33,105 nucleotides of DNA, from assembly GCA_964343195.1 (NCBI GenBank), contig CAYFIR010000068.1, positions 1 to 33,105 of the forward strand. Direction: 5' to 3'. Of this stretch, positions 23,199-31,707 are shown in pieces. Each line of letters starts with the position of its first letter. Position 1 is the stretch's first letter. This DNA comes from CAYVAP01 sp964343195. GTDB taxonomy: Bacteria; Bacteroidota; Bacteroidia; J057. The translations under genes and the position numbers were made by a program. The notes beneath the pieces were generated by a model that had not been told where the DNA came from, made no database searches, and was given only the letters and a program-made list of their open reading frames with translations.

Positions 23199-25244
23199 AT
23201 GCCTTACACGCTCCATGTTCTCCTAATCGGAATTGACCAGTATGCCCATGTTCGTCCTTTGACTGGTTGTGAGCAGGATGTGCAGCGCATGGCTCAGTAC
23301 CTGAATTCCATCCAGCATCAGATGCCATGGGAACTCGAGATGCACCAGCTACTCAATCGGGCTGCAAATCGGGCGGGGATCCTGTCAGCATTTGAAAATC
23401 GATTGTACCACAAGGTGCAACCGGATGACCTGGTGCTGATTTATTATTCAGGCCATGGAGCTCAGGAGGAAGCTGGCGAAGTGTGGCATAAATCCGAATA
23501 TGATGGCAGACTGGAAGGGTGGGTCGCTCAGGATACAGGAGTTGAAGCTGCCCATGCACGGCTGATCGCTGACAAGGAACTGCGTTATTGGTTGGGGAAA
23601 ATCGGGACCAAAGGAGCTCGTATTATCTCCATTTCAGATTGTTGCCATTCGCATGACAACCATCGTTCCTCGCAGCCAGTGCCTCCGGCAGCTGGGCAAG
23701 ATGTTGCACGAAGGTCTGAATTAGTGCTGCCAGAACGACCTTTTGAGGATTTCTGCTTTGCAGGAGAAATTTCAGCTCAGGATCTGGCTACACGATCCAT
23801 CGAGGAACTGCTCCCCACGCCACGCATGGTGGTGCTGAGTGCCTGTGAAGCCTGGGAGTTGGCCTACGAGTCTACCGATGTGGGGGGCATTTTTACCCAC
23901 TACCTACTCGACATTCTACGTGAGTCGGGAGGCGAAACCAGCTATTTCGAGTTGCAGAGCCAGGTAGCCCAACGCATTCGCAGGGATCGGCCCGATTATC
24001 CTCAACGCCCACGGGCCGCGATCAGTTTTGGTCACGAACCTGATCTCTTCGAATATTTCCTCCAACCAGGCCAAAAAGGACGCAGTCGCATTCTGGCAAA
24101 CCTGACCCCGCTCCCAGATCGAAACACACCGGATCAGCATTTCTGGCAAATGGACAAAGGCCAGATTCATGGCGTAAAGGCCTCAGGTCCTGACCTGGCC
24201 GACTCGTTGGTTGCGATTTCTCTGTCTGGAGAAAAGGTAGCTTATGGCTATGTGATCGAGGTTGAAACGGCGTCCAGCGTGGTCATGATTCCCTCAACTG
24301 ATTTGGCATTTCAGGAACTGGAGGAGTCAGCCAGCTACCGGGGGTATTTGCCCGGGCTGATGCAGCGGGCATTGCGGCTGCATTTACACGGCGAAGCAGA
24401 ACTGGTGCAACAAACCCAGGCTATGCTGGAAGAAAGTGGGTCGGACCTGGAAAAAGCGGGACTGATATTTCAGACAGAAACTGAGGGCGCTGATTTTGGG
24501 GTAAAAGCGCTGACAGTGCAGGGAGATGTTTACCTCATTGTCACCGAACTGGGCAACCCTCGCCCCTTGCTGCGTCAGATCTTTTGTGGCCGCAGGGTGA
24601 ATGAGGAGATTCTGCCTGATCTGGTTAGCCAGCTTCGCACACTGCAAACCTGGGCATTTGCCCGATACCTGCATAATGATCGCCCTGAAGCATTGGATCC
24701 TCACTTCATTAGCCTGGAAATCCTTAAATCCGGACAGGTTGAGCCTCAGATTGATGATGTCATCACGGTAGAGTTGGATGGGGTTGAACGGGAAAATCTA
24801 CAGGCAGAGGTGGAGATCCGCCTGAGAAATGACAGTTCTCAGAGCCTGTATGTCAGCCTCTTATTTCTCGATGCAAATGGGGCTATATCCTCGGGACTGT
24901 TGCGTCCGTCAGTGGCCAGGCTGGATGCGGGGGGCAAGATCATCGCATTGGAGGGGAGAAGCATCAAGCTTAAGTTGTACAGGCACTGTTGGCAGTTCAA
25001 CCACGAGGTGTCCTGGTTTTTTCTTCAGGTGGTTTTCAGTACAGAGCCTTTTACGGTGGAGGAATATGATCAGCAGGGGGCTCCATGGCCTCAGCTTCCC
25101 TGGGATAACTACAGAAATCCGGGTGTAGGGCTGGATTTTGGGCAGTACGAAGATGAAGAACCCACTGGAACCTGGCAGGCGAGGTGCTATCGGATCGTTA
25201 CGTCCAATCCCTATTTTGATCCATCTGGGGAGTATACCTCATAA
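23199..25244 (+). CDS. Caspase-family (peptidase C14-like) protein
   Basis: Protein of 681 residues without signal peptide. Residues 1-290 are a caspase/metacaspase-type domain: opening strand VLLIGIDQY (8-16), PLTGCEQDVQ (20-29), catalytic His86 in YYSGHG, and catalytic Cys149 in ISDCCHS; the usual CHSG ends as CHSH. A later strand MVVLSACEAWELA and GGIFTHYLLDIL complete the fold. Residues 300-525 are of unknown type. Residues about 530-620 resemble the DUF4384 type of domain often joined to bacterial caspases (LRNDSSQSLYVSLLFLDANG, then a LRP segment). Catalytic residues look intact, so a Lys/Arg- or Asp-directed protease is plausible. The gene stands alone, divergent from pcm and convergent with lgt. 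Role unknown; regulated proteolysis or defence are both possible. Confidence 0.85.
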   Translation: MPYTLHVLLIGIDQYAHVRPLTGCEQDVQRMAQYLNSIQHQMPWELEMHQLLNRAANRAGILSAFENRLYHKVQPDDLVLIYYSGHGAQEEAGEVWHKSEYDGRLEGWVAQDTGVEAAHARLIADKELRYWLGKIGTKGARIISISDCCHSHDNHRSSQPVPPAAGQDVARRSELVLPERPFEDFCFAGEISAQDLATRSIEELLPTPRMVVLSACEAWELAYESTDVGGIFTHYLLDILRESGGETSYFELQSQVAQRIRRDRPDYPQRPRAAISFGHEPDLFEYFLQPGQKGRSRILANLTPLPDRNTPDQHFWQMDKGQIHGVKASGPDLADSLVAISLSGEKVAYGYVIEVETASSVVMIPSTDLAFQELEESASYRGYLPGLMQRALRLHLHGEAELVQQTQAMLEESGSDLEKAGLIFQTETEGADFGVKALTVQGDVYLIVTELGNPRPLLRQIFCGRRVNEEILPDLVSQLRTLQTWAFARYLHNDRPEALDPHFISLEILKSGQVEPQIDDVITVELDGVERENLQAEVEIRLRNDSSQSLYVSLLFLDANGAISSGLLRPSVARLDAGGKIIALEGRSIKLKLYRHCWQFNHEVSWFFLQVVFSTEPFTVEEYDQQGAPWPQLPWDNYRNPGVGLDFGQYEDEEPTGTWQARCYRIVTSNPYFDPSGEYTS

Positions 25245-25253
25245 AAAATGAGA

Positions 25254-25274
25254 GCCCGCCTGTAAAGGGCGGGC
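25254..25274. terminator. Terminator hairpin between convergent genes
   Basis: GCCCGCC/GGCGGGC, a perfect 7-bp GC-rich stem with a 7-base loop. On the - strand TCTCATTTTTT follows, giving a T-tract for the lgt transcript. On the + strand the following tract is A-rich, so it is weaker for the caspase-family gene. Confidence 0.7.
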
Positions 25275-25331
25275 AGTCAATAAAAAAGGAACACACACAT
25301 TTTCTCTTATCACAATAAACGAAAAAAAATC

Positions 25332-26141
25332 CTAGTTTGATAGTTTTTCGTTTTTTGGCCTGGGCCTCAGGATGAGGTAAATTCCCCAAATAATGAGCGG
25401 AATACTCAGTTGCTGCCCGAGGTTAAGGGTCATGCTCAACTCTTTGGCAACCTGAACTTCCTTGAAAAACTCAATGACAAATCGAGCACCAAAAACCAGC
25501 ACAAAGAACCATCCGGTTAGCTGCCCGATCTTTTCCTTTGCGGCGGTATACCAGTACATTCTGTAGAGGACGACGAATATAAGGAGATAGGCCAGGGCTT
25601 CATATAGCTGGCTTGGATGTCGCGGCACAGGATCAGCTTCGTAACGGGTAAAAATAAAAGCCCAGGGCACATCGGTAGGTGCGCCTACTATTTCGTGGTT
25701 CATAAGGTTGCCGAGGCGAATGAGGGTACCCGCCAGAGCTACCGACATGGCGATGCGGTCTGTGATCCAGAGTAGCGGCTTTTTGCTTACCCTTCTTGAA
25801 AATATCCACAAGGCAAGGAATAGCCCGATGGCACCCCCGTGACTGGCCAGCCCTCCCTGCCAGATTTGGGGAATTTCGGCCAGATGATCCTGGTAGTAAT
25901 CCCATTGGTAAAAGAAGACGTGCCCCAGTCTGGCCCCAATGATAGCTCCTGCTACGATGGTTAGGAGCAGGCCGTCCAGCCAGGCCTCTGGTAGTTTTTC
26001 TGCCTTAAAAAGACGCTGAGTCAGGTAATAACCGATGGCAAAGCCTGTTGCAAACAGCAGGCCGTACCACCTGATGTGGATGAATTCCCAACTCAGGATT
26101 TCCGGATTGGCCGTCCAGGTGATATATAGTAGAGGGTTCAA
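25332..26141 (-). CDS. lgt: Prolipoprotein diacylglyceryl transferase
   Basis: Attaches diacylglycerol to the lipobox cysteine of prolipoproteins, the first step of lipoprotein maturation in the inner membrane. The 269 residues contain about seven membrane segments. Family motifs: RWYGLLFATGF near the start, GARLGHVFFY, GGLASHGGAIG (with the essential His), LIRLGNLMNHEIVG, and RHPSQLYEAL. The start is TTG at 26141, because no ATG lies before the first conserved residues. Divergent from a peptide deformylase that itself has a lipoprotein signal. Confidence 0.97.
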   Translation of the reverse strand: MNPLLYITWTANPEILSWEFIHIRWYGLLFATGFAIGYYLTQRLFKAEKLPEAWLDGLLLTIVAGAIIGARLGHVFFYQWDYYQDHLAEIPQIWQGGLASHGGAIGLFLALWIFSRRVSKKPLLWITDRIAMSVALAGTLIRLGNLMNHEIVGAPTDVPWAFIFTRYEADPVPRHPSQLYEALAYLLIFVVLYRMYWYTAAKEKIGQLTGWFFVLVFGARFVIEFFKEVQVAKELSMTLNLGQQLSIPLIIWGIYLILRPRPKNEKLSN

Positions 26142-26193
26142 AATGCGCTAGGTTAGGGGATGTAAAATTAGAGGCTTTTTTCTGGGAATTAAT

Positions 26194-26202
26194 GCAAAGT
26201 TA
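26194..26202 (-). promoter_or_regulatory. lgt promoter -7 box
   Basis: TAACTTTGC on the - strand fits TAnnTTTG(C) and lies about 52 bases before the TTG start of lgt. It sits in the 84-base gap shared with the divergent def gene. Confidence 0.55.
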
Positions 26203-26225
26203 GGGAGTTGATGTAAATTTATCCC

Positions 26226-26855
26226 ATGCGAAATCTCATCCTATTGGTAATGGCCATTTTCATGGCTTCATGTGCTTCATTCAAATCGGTTGATCAAAAC
26301 CGCTATACCAGCCGAGAGGAGGCATTAATCCGTGCCGCAGGTGCGGAGGAGCCGATGCGTGTTTTTGAGATAACCAGCTACGAAGATTCCCTCCTTTTGC
26401 GGCAACAAAGTCAACCCGTGGTCCCCAATCCGGATGATGAAACCCTGCAACTTTTCGTGGATCGACTCTATGCTACAGTCACCGACTCTGCCTCGCTAGG
26501 GGTGGGAATTGCAGCTCCTCAGGTCGGTCTGCTTCGCAATATTATTTGGGTGCAACGCTTTGATAAGCCTAATTTCCCCTTTGAAGTGTACCTCAATCCC
26601 GTTATCAAGCAGTATTCTGATTTGAAGCAGGATTGCCTGGAGGGTTGCCTGTCCATCCCTGGACGGCGAGATACGACCACCGATCGCGCTTACGCTATCC
26701 TGCTGGAATATGATCGGATGGACGGCACCCACGAAATCGAAATGGTGGAGGATTTCACAGCGGTAATCTTTCAGCATGAGATAGACCACCTCAATGGAAT
26801 CCTCTACCTCGACCACCTGGAGCAGGAAATCCGCGATGCGAAGGAGCGGGAGTAA
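26226..26855 (+). CDS. def: Peptide deformylase with lipoprotein signal peptide
   Basis: The enzyme removes the formyl group from the N-terminus of new proteins. All three family motifs are intact: GVGIAAPQ (92-99), EGCLS (139-143, metal ligand Cys141) and HEIDH (184-188, metal ligands His184 and His188, catalytic Glu185). The canonical domain starts around Met44 (MRVFEIT). Before it are 43 extra residues beginning with a classical lipoprotein signal: hydrophobic LILLVMAIFMAS, then Cys16 in a MASC lipobox. That predicts an exported, lipid-anchored protein, odd for an enzyme whose normal substrates are in the cytoplasm. The first ATG is only five bases past a TAAATTTA box. An alternative start at 26355 would give a cytoplasmic 166-residue enzyme; the lipoprotein-like coding region argues against it. 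Confidence 0.9.
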   Translation: MRNLILLVMAIFMASCASFKSVDQNRYTSREEALIRAAGAEEPMRVFEITSYEDSLLLRQQSQPVVPNPDDETLQLFVDRLYATVTDSASLGVGIAAPQVGLLRNIIWVQRFDKPNFPFEVYLNPVIKQYSDLKQDCLEGCLSIPGRRDTTTDRAYAILLEYDRMDGTHEIEMVEDFTAVIFQHEIDHLNGILYLDHLEQEIRDAKERE

Positions 26856-26856
26856 A

Positions 26857-27465
26857 TCAAATTCCTCCCCTCAGCTCAATGATTCGCGACAGGTATTTGC
26901 CCAGAATATCAAACTCCAAATTGACCAGATCACCTGCCTGCAACTGGTGGAAATTGGTGTGCTCGTAAGTGTAGGGAATGATCGTCACGGAAAATTCGGA
27001 TTTGCCGGCATCTACCACGGTTAGGCTGGTTCCGTTGATGCAAACGGAGCCTTTGTCCACCAACAGGTGCGCGAATTGTGAGGCAAATTCGAACCGATAA
27101 TTCCAGGAGCCTTCTACCTCCTCTACCGAAATCACCCTTCCGGTTCCATCGACATGCCCCTGAACGAAGTGGCCATCAACTCGTGTGTCAGCTTTCATGC
27201 TGCGCTCCAGGTTGATGCGGGTTCCTTCCTTCCACTGTCCCAGGTGGGACTTTTTCAGGGTTTCGTCAACGGCTGTTACGGTATAACGGGTACTGTCGCC
27301 TGTGTTCAAAATTTTGGTCACAGTGAGGCAGACCCCATCATGTGCGATGCTTTGATCCACTTTGATGGGCTCATCAAATGGAGCACTTATCGTGAAAATG
27401 CGGTTGGTTCCCTCGCTTTTGACAGCTTCTACTGTCCCCATGAACTCTACGATTCCAGTAAACAT
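26857..27465 (-). CDS. ribE: Riboflavin synthase, alpha subunit
   Basis: Joins two 6,7-dimethyl-8-ribityllumazine molecules to make riboflavin. The 202 residues match the family. It begins with the near-invariant MFTGIVE and has two lumazine-binding repeats: the first with SIAHDGVCLTV, the second with VDGHFVQGHVDGTG and SVCINGTSLTV. It ends one base from the def stop, convergent with it. I see no FMN riboswitch upstream. Also named ribC in some genomes. Confidence 0.97.
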   Translation of the reverse strand: MFTGIVEFMGTVEAVKSEGTNRIFTISAPFDEPIKVDQSIAHDGVCLTVTKILNTGDSTRYTVTAVDETLKKSHLGQWKEGTRINLERSMKADTRVDGHFVQGHVDGTGRVISVEEVEGSWNYRFEFASQFAHLLVDKGSVCINGTSLTVVDAGKSEFSVTIIPYTYEHTNFHQLQAGDLVNLEFDILGKYLSRIIELRGGI

Positions 27466-27520
27466 ATTCTGTTGGTTGGTTAGTCAGGGAGGATAACTCC
27501 GGTGATGAAAATGGGTTCAG

Positions 27521-27557
27521 ACAAAAATAAAACAGGCTGCCCAATCGGGCAGCCTGT
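27521..27557 (-). terminator. Terminator of the T9SS type B protein gene
   Basis: Perfect 11-bp stem ACAGGCTGCCC/GGGCAGCCTGT with a 4-base loop (27532-27557), followed on the - strand by TTTATTTTTGT. Confidence 0.9.
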
Positions 27558-27609
27558 AACAGAAGGATCTTTGTCATTTGAAGGCGTCATCAGATTTCGA
27601 ACGATAAAC

Positions 27610-27648
27610 TTCGCTTACCGAATTCGCTTACCGAATTCGCTTACCGAA
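27610..27648 (-). repeat. Three perfect tandem copies of a 13-base unit at a gene end
   Basis: TTCGCTTACCGAA occurs three times head to tail at 27610-27622, 27623-27635 and 27636-27648. The third copy contains the last codons and the stop of the T9SS type B gene. Each unit has TTCG and CGAA ends and can form a tiny hairpin. Confidence 0.95.
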
Positions 27649-30577
27649 GCAGCGTCACAAATCCTTTGATCGTGCGTGGGAGGTTGCCTCCCAGGCTCTG
27701 CTCTTCATAGCGAAGGACATAGTAATAGGTGCCTTCTTTGGCTTCTTTGCCGCTATTCTGTTCGCGACCATCCCAGAGGGAGTTGATATCAGTGGTAGTC
27801 CGTGCCATCATTCGACCCCAACGGTCAAAGATGGTGAACTCCACGAGCACGACGTCCCGGTTTTCAGCGGGACGAAGGATGTCATTGGCTCCATCTCCAT
27901 TTGGTGTGAAGACATTGGACATGGTCAGCGAGGGGCAGTAATCTACGCAATAGGAGTTGTCCAGCTCACTGGTGTTGCCGAGTGAATCGGTGATGGTGAC
28001 AGCATAGCATCCGGCAAATTGTTCCCCACGGTCCTGGAAACGGATCAGCAGGGTGGTATCCTCGGAGAAGTCCACATAGTTGATGCGGAGAAGCTCCCGG
28101 AAAGGACTCTCTTCATTATTGGCAAACCACAGGGTGATATACTCTGCGTCTGAATCACAATCCTGCTCTGACTTGGAAACCTCCAGGGTATGGATCAGGG
28201 TTTCGCAGTCGCCTGTAGCTACTACAGTCGGAGGACAGGGCGGGTCATCGTCCTGGGCGAAGTCGCAGGCTTCCTGGGAGTCATTAGCCAGAACCTCAGG
28301 GCGATCAAGGGTAGCGTAGGTCCCAATTGAGCGAATGAAGTAGCAATAGGGAACATCGGGATTCAGGTTCTCATCCCGGTAGGCGTGCACATTGGCCCCG
28401 GTTCCCTGCACCACGGTAATCATCTGATGAGGAGCTCCGTTGTCAGAGCGCCAGACTTCGTACTGATTGTTCATCCATGGGACATAGTCGGTCCAGGTCA
28501 GGTCGATGAAATTGCTTCCTCCGCCCTGTGCTTCAAGGAAAATGGTCGAGGCCTGATTGGTCCCATCGCTTATTTGTACCCTTTCCCCATCCGCTGTGAA
28601 TACTTCTACACGGTAGTTGTACCCCCTGGCTTCCGTATCCAGGTTCTGGTCCACATAGGTCGTATCATCAAAATCCTGGGTCGCGATCAGAATGGCCGGG
28701 AAGCCATTGTTGTTGGCTCGGTAAATATGATAGGAGTACGGGGCAAGGAAAATAGAGTCAACCTTCGGCTGATTCCACCTCAGGTCCACCTGACCGCTTA
28801 CTGCGGAGGTATAGCCTACCCCGATGCTGTCATTCATTATATATAGCGGGGTATTCTCCAGTTTGAGACAGGCATCAGCTGCACAACTTTCGGTGGCTGG
28901 CAGAGAAGGAAGATTTGGATCGGAGAAGATCGCCGTAATGGCGTAGCATATGCTATCTCCCAGTCGATCTGGAATATCCAGTAGGGAATCGATGAACATG
29001 GTGTTTCCCCAACCCTGGACAGAGTCGATTAACTGGTAGCCCGCCTGCTCAGGTGTCTGATCACAGCAGACTGAATCCTGGATGAAGGAGGAGCCATTGG
29101 TCTGTCGGTAAATTTTATATCCCCAAACCCGTTCTTCACAGGGAGTAGGGTCCCAGGTAAGGCGGAAGCTTCGGTTTCCTCTGGCAATGTCAACATTGGA
29201 GGGGGGAGGAGGGATCACATTGATCTCAACTGCAGCATAGGCCGCCAGGGTATTGGTACCCGGATTGTCATTGTATGATTTGTTGTCGGTGGCATAAAGG
29301 TCCACCTGATAATGCTGCTTGCGGATGTTGTCACATTCGGTCTGCCAGAAAATGCTGCCTTTCACTGTATCTGGCTCTGTGATAAGGTTATCAGCATTAT
29401 TGGTTGCAACCGGCAGGGTACTAAAGAATCGGTTGGCCTGTGGTCCCAGGTCGACCACGGTGCCATCCAGTGTTGCGCTGTTTTCTACGGCAAAGGGTCC
29501 ATTGTCCCCGAGGCCCCCATTGTTCAGGTCCACATAGAGGCTATCCGTACTATCCGGATCGTAGGCGAAGAAGTCAAACTCTACACTTTGCCCGGCATAC
29601 ACACAGGTATCAGTGATGGTCTCGATTACGGGTGGATTGTTCTGGCAGGGATCTACCCAGACGGCCAGGTCCCGGAGCACATACCCAATCATGATGCCGT
29701 TTCGCCACTCTTCTACCACGTATCCAAAGTTGTAAATACCTGCCTGCTGTGGGGTAACCCAGGTTATCTGCCCGGTCACGGGATCCATGGTCAGGGTAGA
29801 AGTCCCAAATGCGGGATTATCCGGGAATCGGTATCCGCGGGCCGTATCAGGATTAAATGGAGGGTTGTAAGGTTCGGCAGGATCGAAGGAAAGGCTGGGG
29901 TATAGAGAAAAGCTGAGTGAATCTCCATCTGCATCCCAGGCACCCGGGTTATGGGTCCAGATTTTGCCGATACAGGCATCGTCAAGAGGCTCATTCAAAA
30001 GGACCGGTGTATTGTTGAACCCAAGAATGGGAGCTGGGATAGTCAGCCTGGTTACCACTGAGAATGCTTCGTCAGTAGGATTGACGATGTTGACCACCGA
30101 CCCATGACGGGCCACATCTGCATAGGCCATCTCATATTCACCAGGCCCTGGAAAGGTATAGGTAACGGTGTAGATATTGCGCTTGACCGTTCCTTTTACC
30201 TCAATTCCATTTCCTGCAGAGGAGATGGAGCATTCCGGGTTGGGAATCCCTGTCATACGGGGACCGTTATTTCGGGGTATTTCAAGGAGGGTGGCGAGAG
30301 GGACCTGCGACCCTGAACCTACGTCATATATATATATGTCTGCCGAACAGCGATCGACCCCTGCCGGAGCGGGGTCAGTATAGGTGGTAAGGGTAATGAT
30401 ATAGGTATTAGTGTTGGAAGCATTGGGATCGCGTGCGGCAGTTATCTGTCCGGCGAGGTTGTGGGTAGCCCATGACAGAGCTGGCATCCCTCCCAGGCAG
30501 AAAAAAAGTAGCAGGCGGCTCCAAAACCATACCGGGCTATTGCGGTGAGTTGCGCGTTTGCTTGGATTATGATTCAT
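27641..30577 (-). CDS. Large secreted protein with T9SS type B (CHU_C) sorting domain
   Basis: Protein of 978 residues. The signal peptide ends near Ala37 (ALSWA), and the mature start THNLAGQITA is typical of a CHU-type surface-protein family. Three domains can be inferred from spacing: an N-terminal beta-sandwich region (about 38-330), an Ig/cadherin-like part, and at least two fibronectin type III-like regions between about 455 and 790 (for example SNVDIARGNRSFRLTW and GSNFIDLTWTDY). The last 95 residues are the gliding-motility-associated C-terminal domain: NVFTPNGDGANDILRP, IFDRWGRMM, WDGREQNSG and GTYYYVLRY. This targets the type IX system and surface attachment through the type B route. 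Adhesion is likely but unproven. Monocistronic with its own terminator. Confidence 0.9.
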   Translation of the reverse strand: MNHNPSKRATHRNSPVWFWSRLLLFFCLGGMPALSWATHNLAGQITAARDPNASNTNTYIITLTTYTDPAPAGVDRCSADIYIYDVGSGSQVPLATLLEIPRNNGPRMTGIPNPECSISSAGNGIEVKGTVKRNIYTVTYTFPGPGEYEMAYADVARHGSVVNIVNPTDEAFSVVTRLTIPAPILGFNNTPVLLNEPLDDACIGKIWTHNPGAWDADGDSLSFSLYPSLSFDPAEPYNPPFNPDTARGYRFPDNPAFGTSTLTMDPVTGQITWVTPQQAGIYNFGYVVEEWRNGIMIGYVLRDLAVWVDPCQNNPPVIETITDTCVYAGQSVEFDFFAYDPDSTDSLYVDLNNGGLGDNGPFAVENSATLDGTVVDLGPQANRFFSTLPVATNNADNLITEPDTVKGSIFWQTECDNIRKQHYQVDLYATDNKSYNDNPGTNTLAAYAAVEINVIPPPPSNVDIARGNRSFRLTWDPTPCEERVWGYKIYRQTNGSSFIQDSVCCDQTPEQAGYQLIDSVQGWGNTMFIDSLLDIPDRLGDSICYAITAIFSDPNLPSLPATESCAADACLKLENTPLYIMNDSIGVGYTSAVSGQVDLRWNQPKVDSIFLAPYSYHIYRANNNGFPAILIATQDFDDTTYVDQNLDTEARGYNYRVEVFTADGERVQISDGTNQASTIFLEAQGGGSNFIDLTWTDYVPWMNNQYEVWRSDNGAPHQMITVVQGTGANVHAYRDENLNPDVPYCYFIRSIGTYATLDRPEVLANDSQEACDFAQDDDPPCPPTVVATGDCETLIHTLEVSKSEQDCDSDAEYITLWFANNEESPFRELLRINYVDFSEDTTLLIRFQDRGEQFAGCYAVTITDSLGNTSELDNSYCVDYCPSLTMSNVFTPNGDGANDILRPAENRDVVLVEFTIFDRWGRMMARTTTDINSLWDGREQNSGKEAKEGTYYYVLRYEEQSLGGNLPRTIKGFVTLLR

Positions 30578-30760
30578 AGTCTAATTAAAACGGTAGGAAC
30601 AGATGGAAGGTAGCGTTATTGCCATAGGCAGGGTAGAGATCGGATGGGGAAAAAAGAATATACCAATATCAACGAAGCACTACAATGTAAGTTTTGAGTA
30701 TCTGGTCGGTGAGTTGACGTTTTTCGGCATAATTATTTAAAGACTTCTTTGAATGGTTGG

Positions 30761-30791
30761 TTGCATCTTGTCGCAAAAAATCCGTAATTGC
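30761..30791 (+). promoter_or_regulatory. Possible promoter of the rplM operon
   Basis: TTG at 30761-30763 and TAATTGC at 30785-30791 with 21 bases between. The -7 box lacks one T of the consensus. The leader would be about 30 bases. Confidence 0.4.
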
Positions 30792-30828
30792 ACGACCATT
30801 TCAGAGACCTAAGGTATATTAGAATAAA

Positions 30829-31278
30829 ATGGATTCCAGAAGCTATAAAACGCTGTCGGCCAATCGGGAGAATTCCGGTAAAAAGTGGCTCGTAGTGGAC
30901 GTAGAGGGAAAAGTATTGGGCCGTGCTGCCTCTGAGGTCGCCATGATCCTGCGTGGCAAGCATAAGCCTAACTATACTCCTCACGCTGACTGCGGAGACA
31001 ACGTCATCGTCATCAATGCTGACAAGATACGCTTTACTGGCAACAAGCTTGCTCAGAAAAAGTATATCCACCACACCGGTTATCCCGGAGGTCAGCGTGA
31101 AATCACCGCCGGCAAGTTGCTGGCCAAGCACCCTGAGCGCGTTTTTGAAAACGCCGTTCGTGGGATGCTGCCCAAGAATCGTCTGGGAAGTCAGCTCTAC
31201 ACCAACCTACGCGTGTACGCTGGTGCTGAACATTCCCATGACGCACAGGAACCCGAAGTTCACGAACTCAACGCATAG
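30829..31278 (+). CDS. rplM: 50S ribosomal protein L13
   Basis: Protein of 149 residues, normal length. Recognisable segments: WLVVDVEGKVLGRAAS near the start, then KHKPNYTPHADCGDNVIVINA, HTGYPGGQR, and RGMLPKNRLG. First gene of a ribosomal unit; the S9 gene starts 17 bases after its stop. Confidence 0.98.
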   Translation: MDSRSYKTLSANRENSGKKWLVVDVEGKVLGRAASEVAMILRGKHKPNYTPHADCGDNVIVINADKIRFTGNKLAQKKYIHHTGYPGGQREITAGKLLAKHPERVFENAVRGMLPKNRLGSQLYTNLRVYAGAEHSHDAQEPEVHELNA

Positions 31279-31295
31279 TCATCCATTCTTAACTC

Positions 31296-31688
31296 ATGAG
31301 CCAGATCGTAACTGTTGGACGTCGTAAAACCGCAGTAGCCCGTGTGTTTCTAAATGAAGCCGGTACGGGAAATTTCCAGATTAACGGACGCGACCTCGCG
31401 ACACATTTTCCCGTTGATCTCCTGCAATTGAAGGTAACCGATCCTTTCAAAATTGCCGGACTCAACCTGGGAGAGTTTGATATCAAGGTAAATGTTGCCG
31501 GAGGAGGTATTACAGGACAGGCAGAAGCTGTCCGACTCGGCATCGCACGTGCTTTGGTAGAAGTGAACGAGGAGAACCGCCCACCACTCAAGGCAGCAGG
31601 AATGCTGACACGAGACTCTCGTAAGGTGGAGCGTAAGAAGTACGGACGCAAGAAAGCACGTAAGAGCACTCAATTCTCCAAACGATAA
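31296..31688 (+). CDS. rpsI: 30S ribosomal protein S9
   Basis: Protein of 130 residues. Typical start QIVTVGRRKTAVARVFL, middle VAGGGITGQAEAVRLGIARAL, and a very basic C-terminus ending STQFSKR, whose last residues contact P-site tRNA. Paired with rplM as in most bacteria, and 19 bases before rpsB. Confidence 0.98.
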   Translation: MSQIVTVGRRKTAVARVFLNEAGTGNFQINGRDLATHFPVDLLQLKVTDPFKIAGLNLGEFDIKVNVAGGGITGQAEAVRLGIARALVEVNEENRPPLKAAGMLTRDSRKVERKKYGRKKARKSTQFSKR

Positions 31689-31707
31689 TCCTATACGGAC
31701 CCAAGAT

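Noticed and set aside
23199..25244. Calling the caspase-family gene a defence system
   Set aside because: No sensor, adaptor or other defence gene is adjacent and the surroundings are housekeeping genes, so the label would be guesswork.
26857..27640. FMN riboswitch upstream of ribE
   Set aside because: The leader before ribE is short and holds only the terminator of the upstream gene and a tandem repeat; no RFN-element segments are seen.
27610..27648. CRISPR-like array
   Set aside because: The 13-base units are directly adjacent with no spacers and there are no cas genes.
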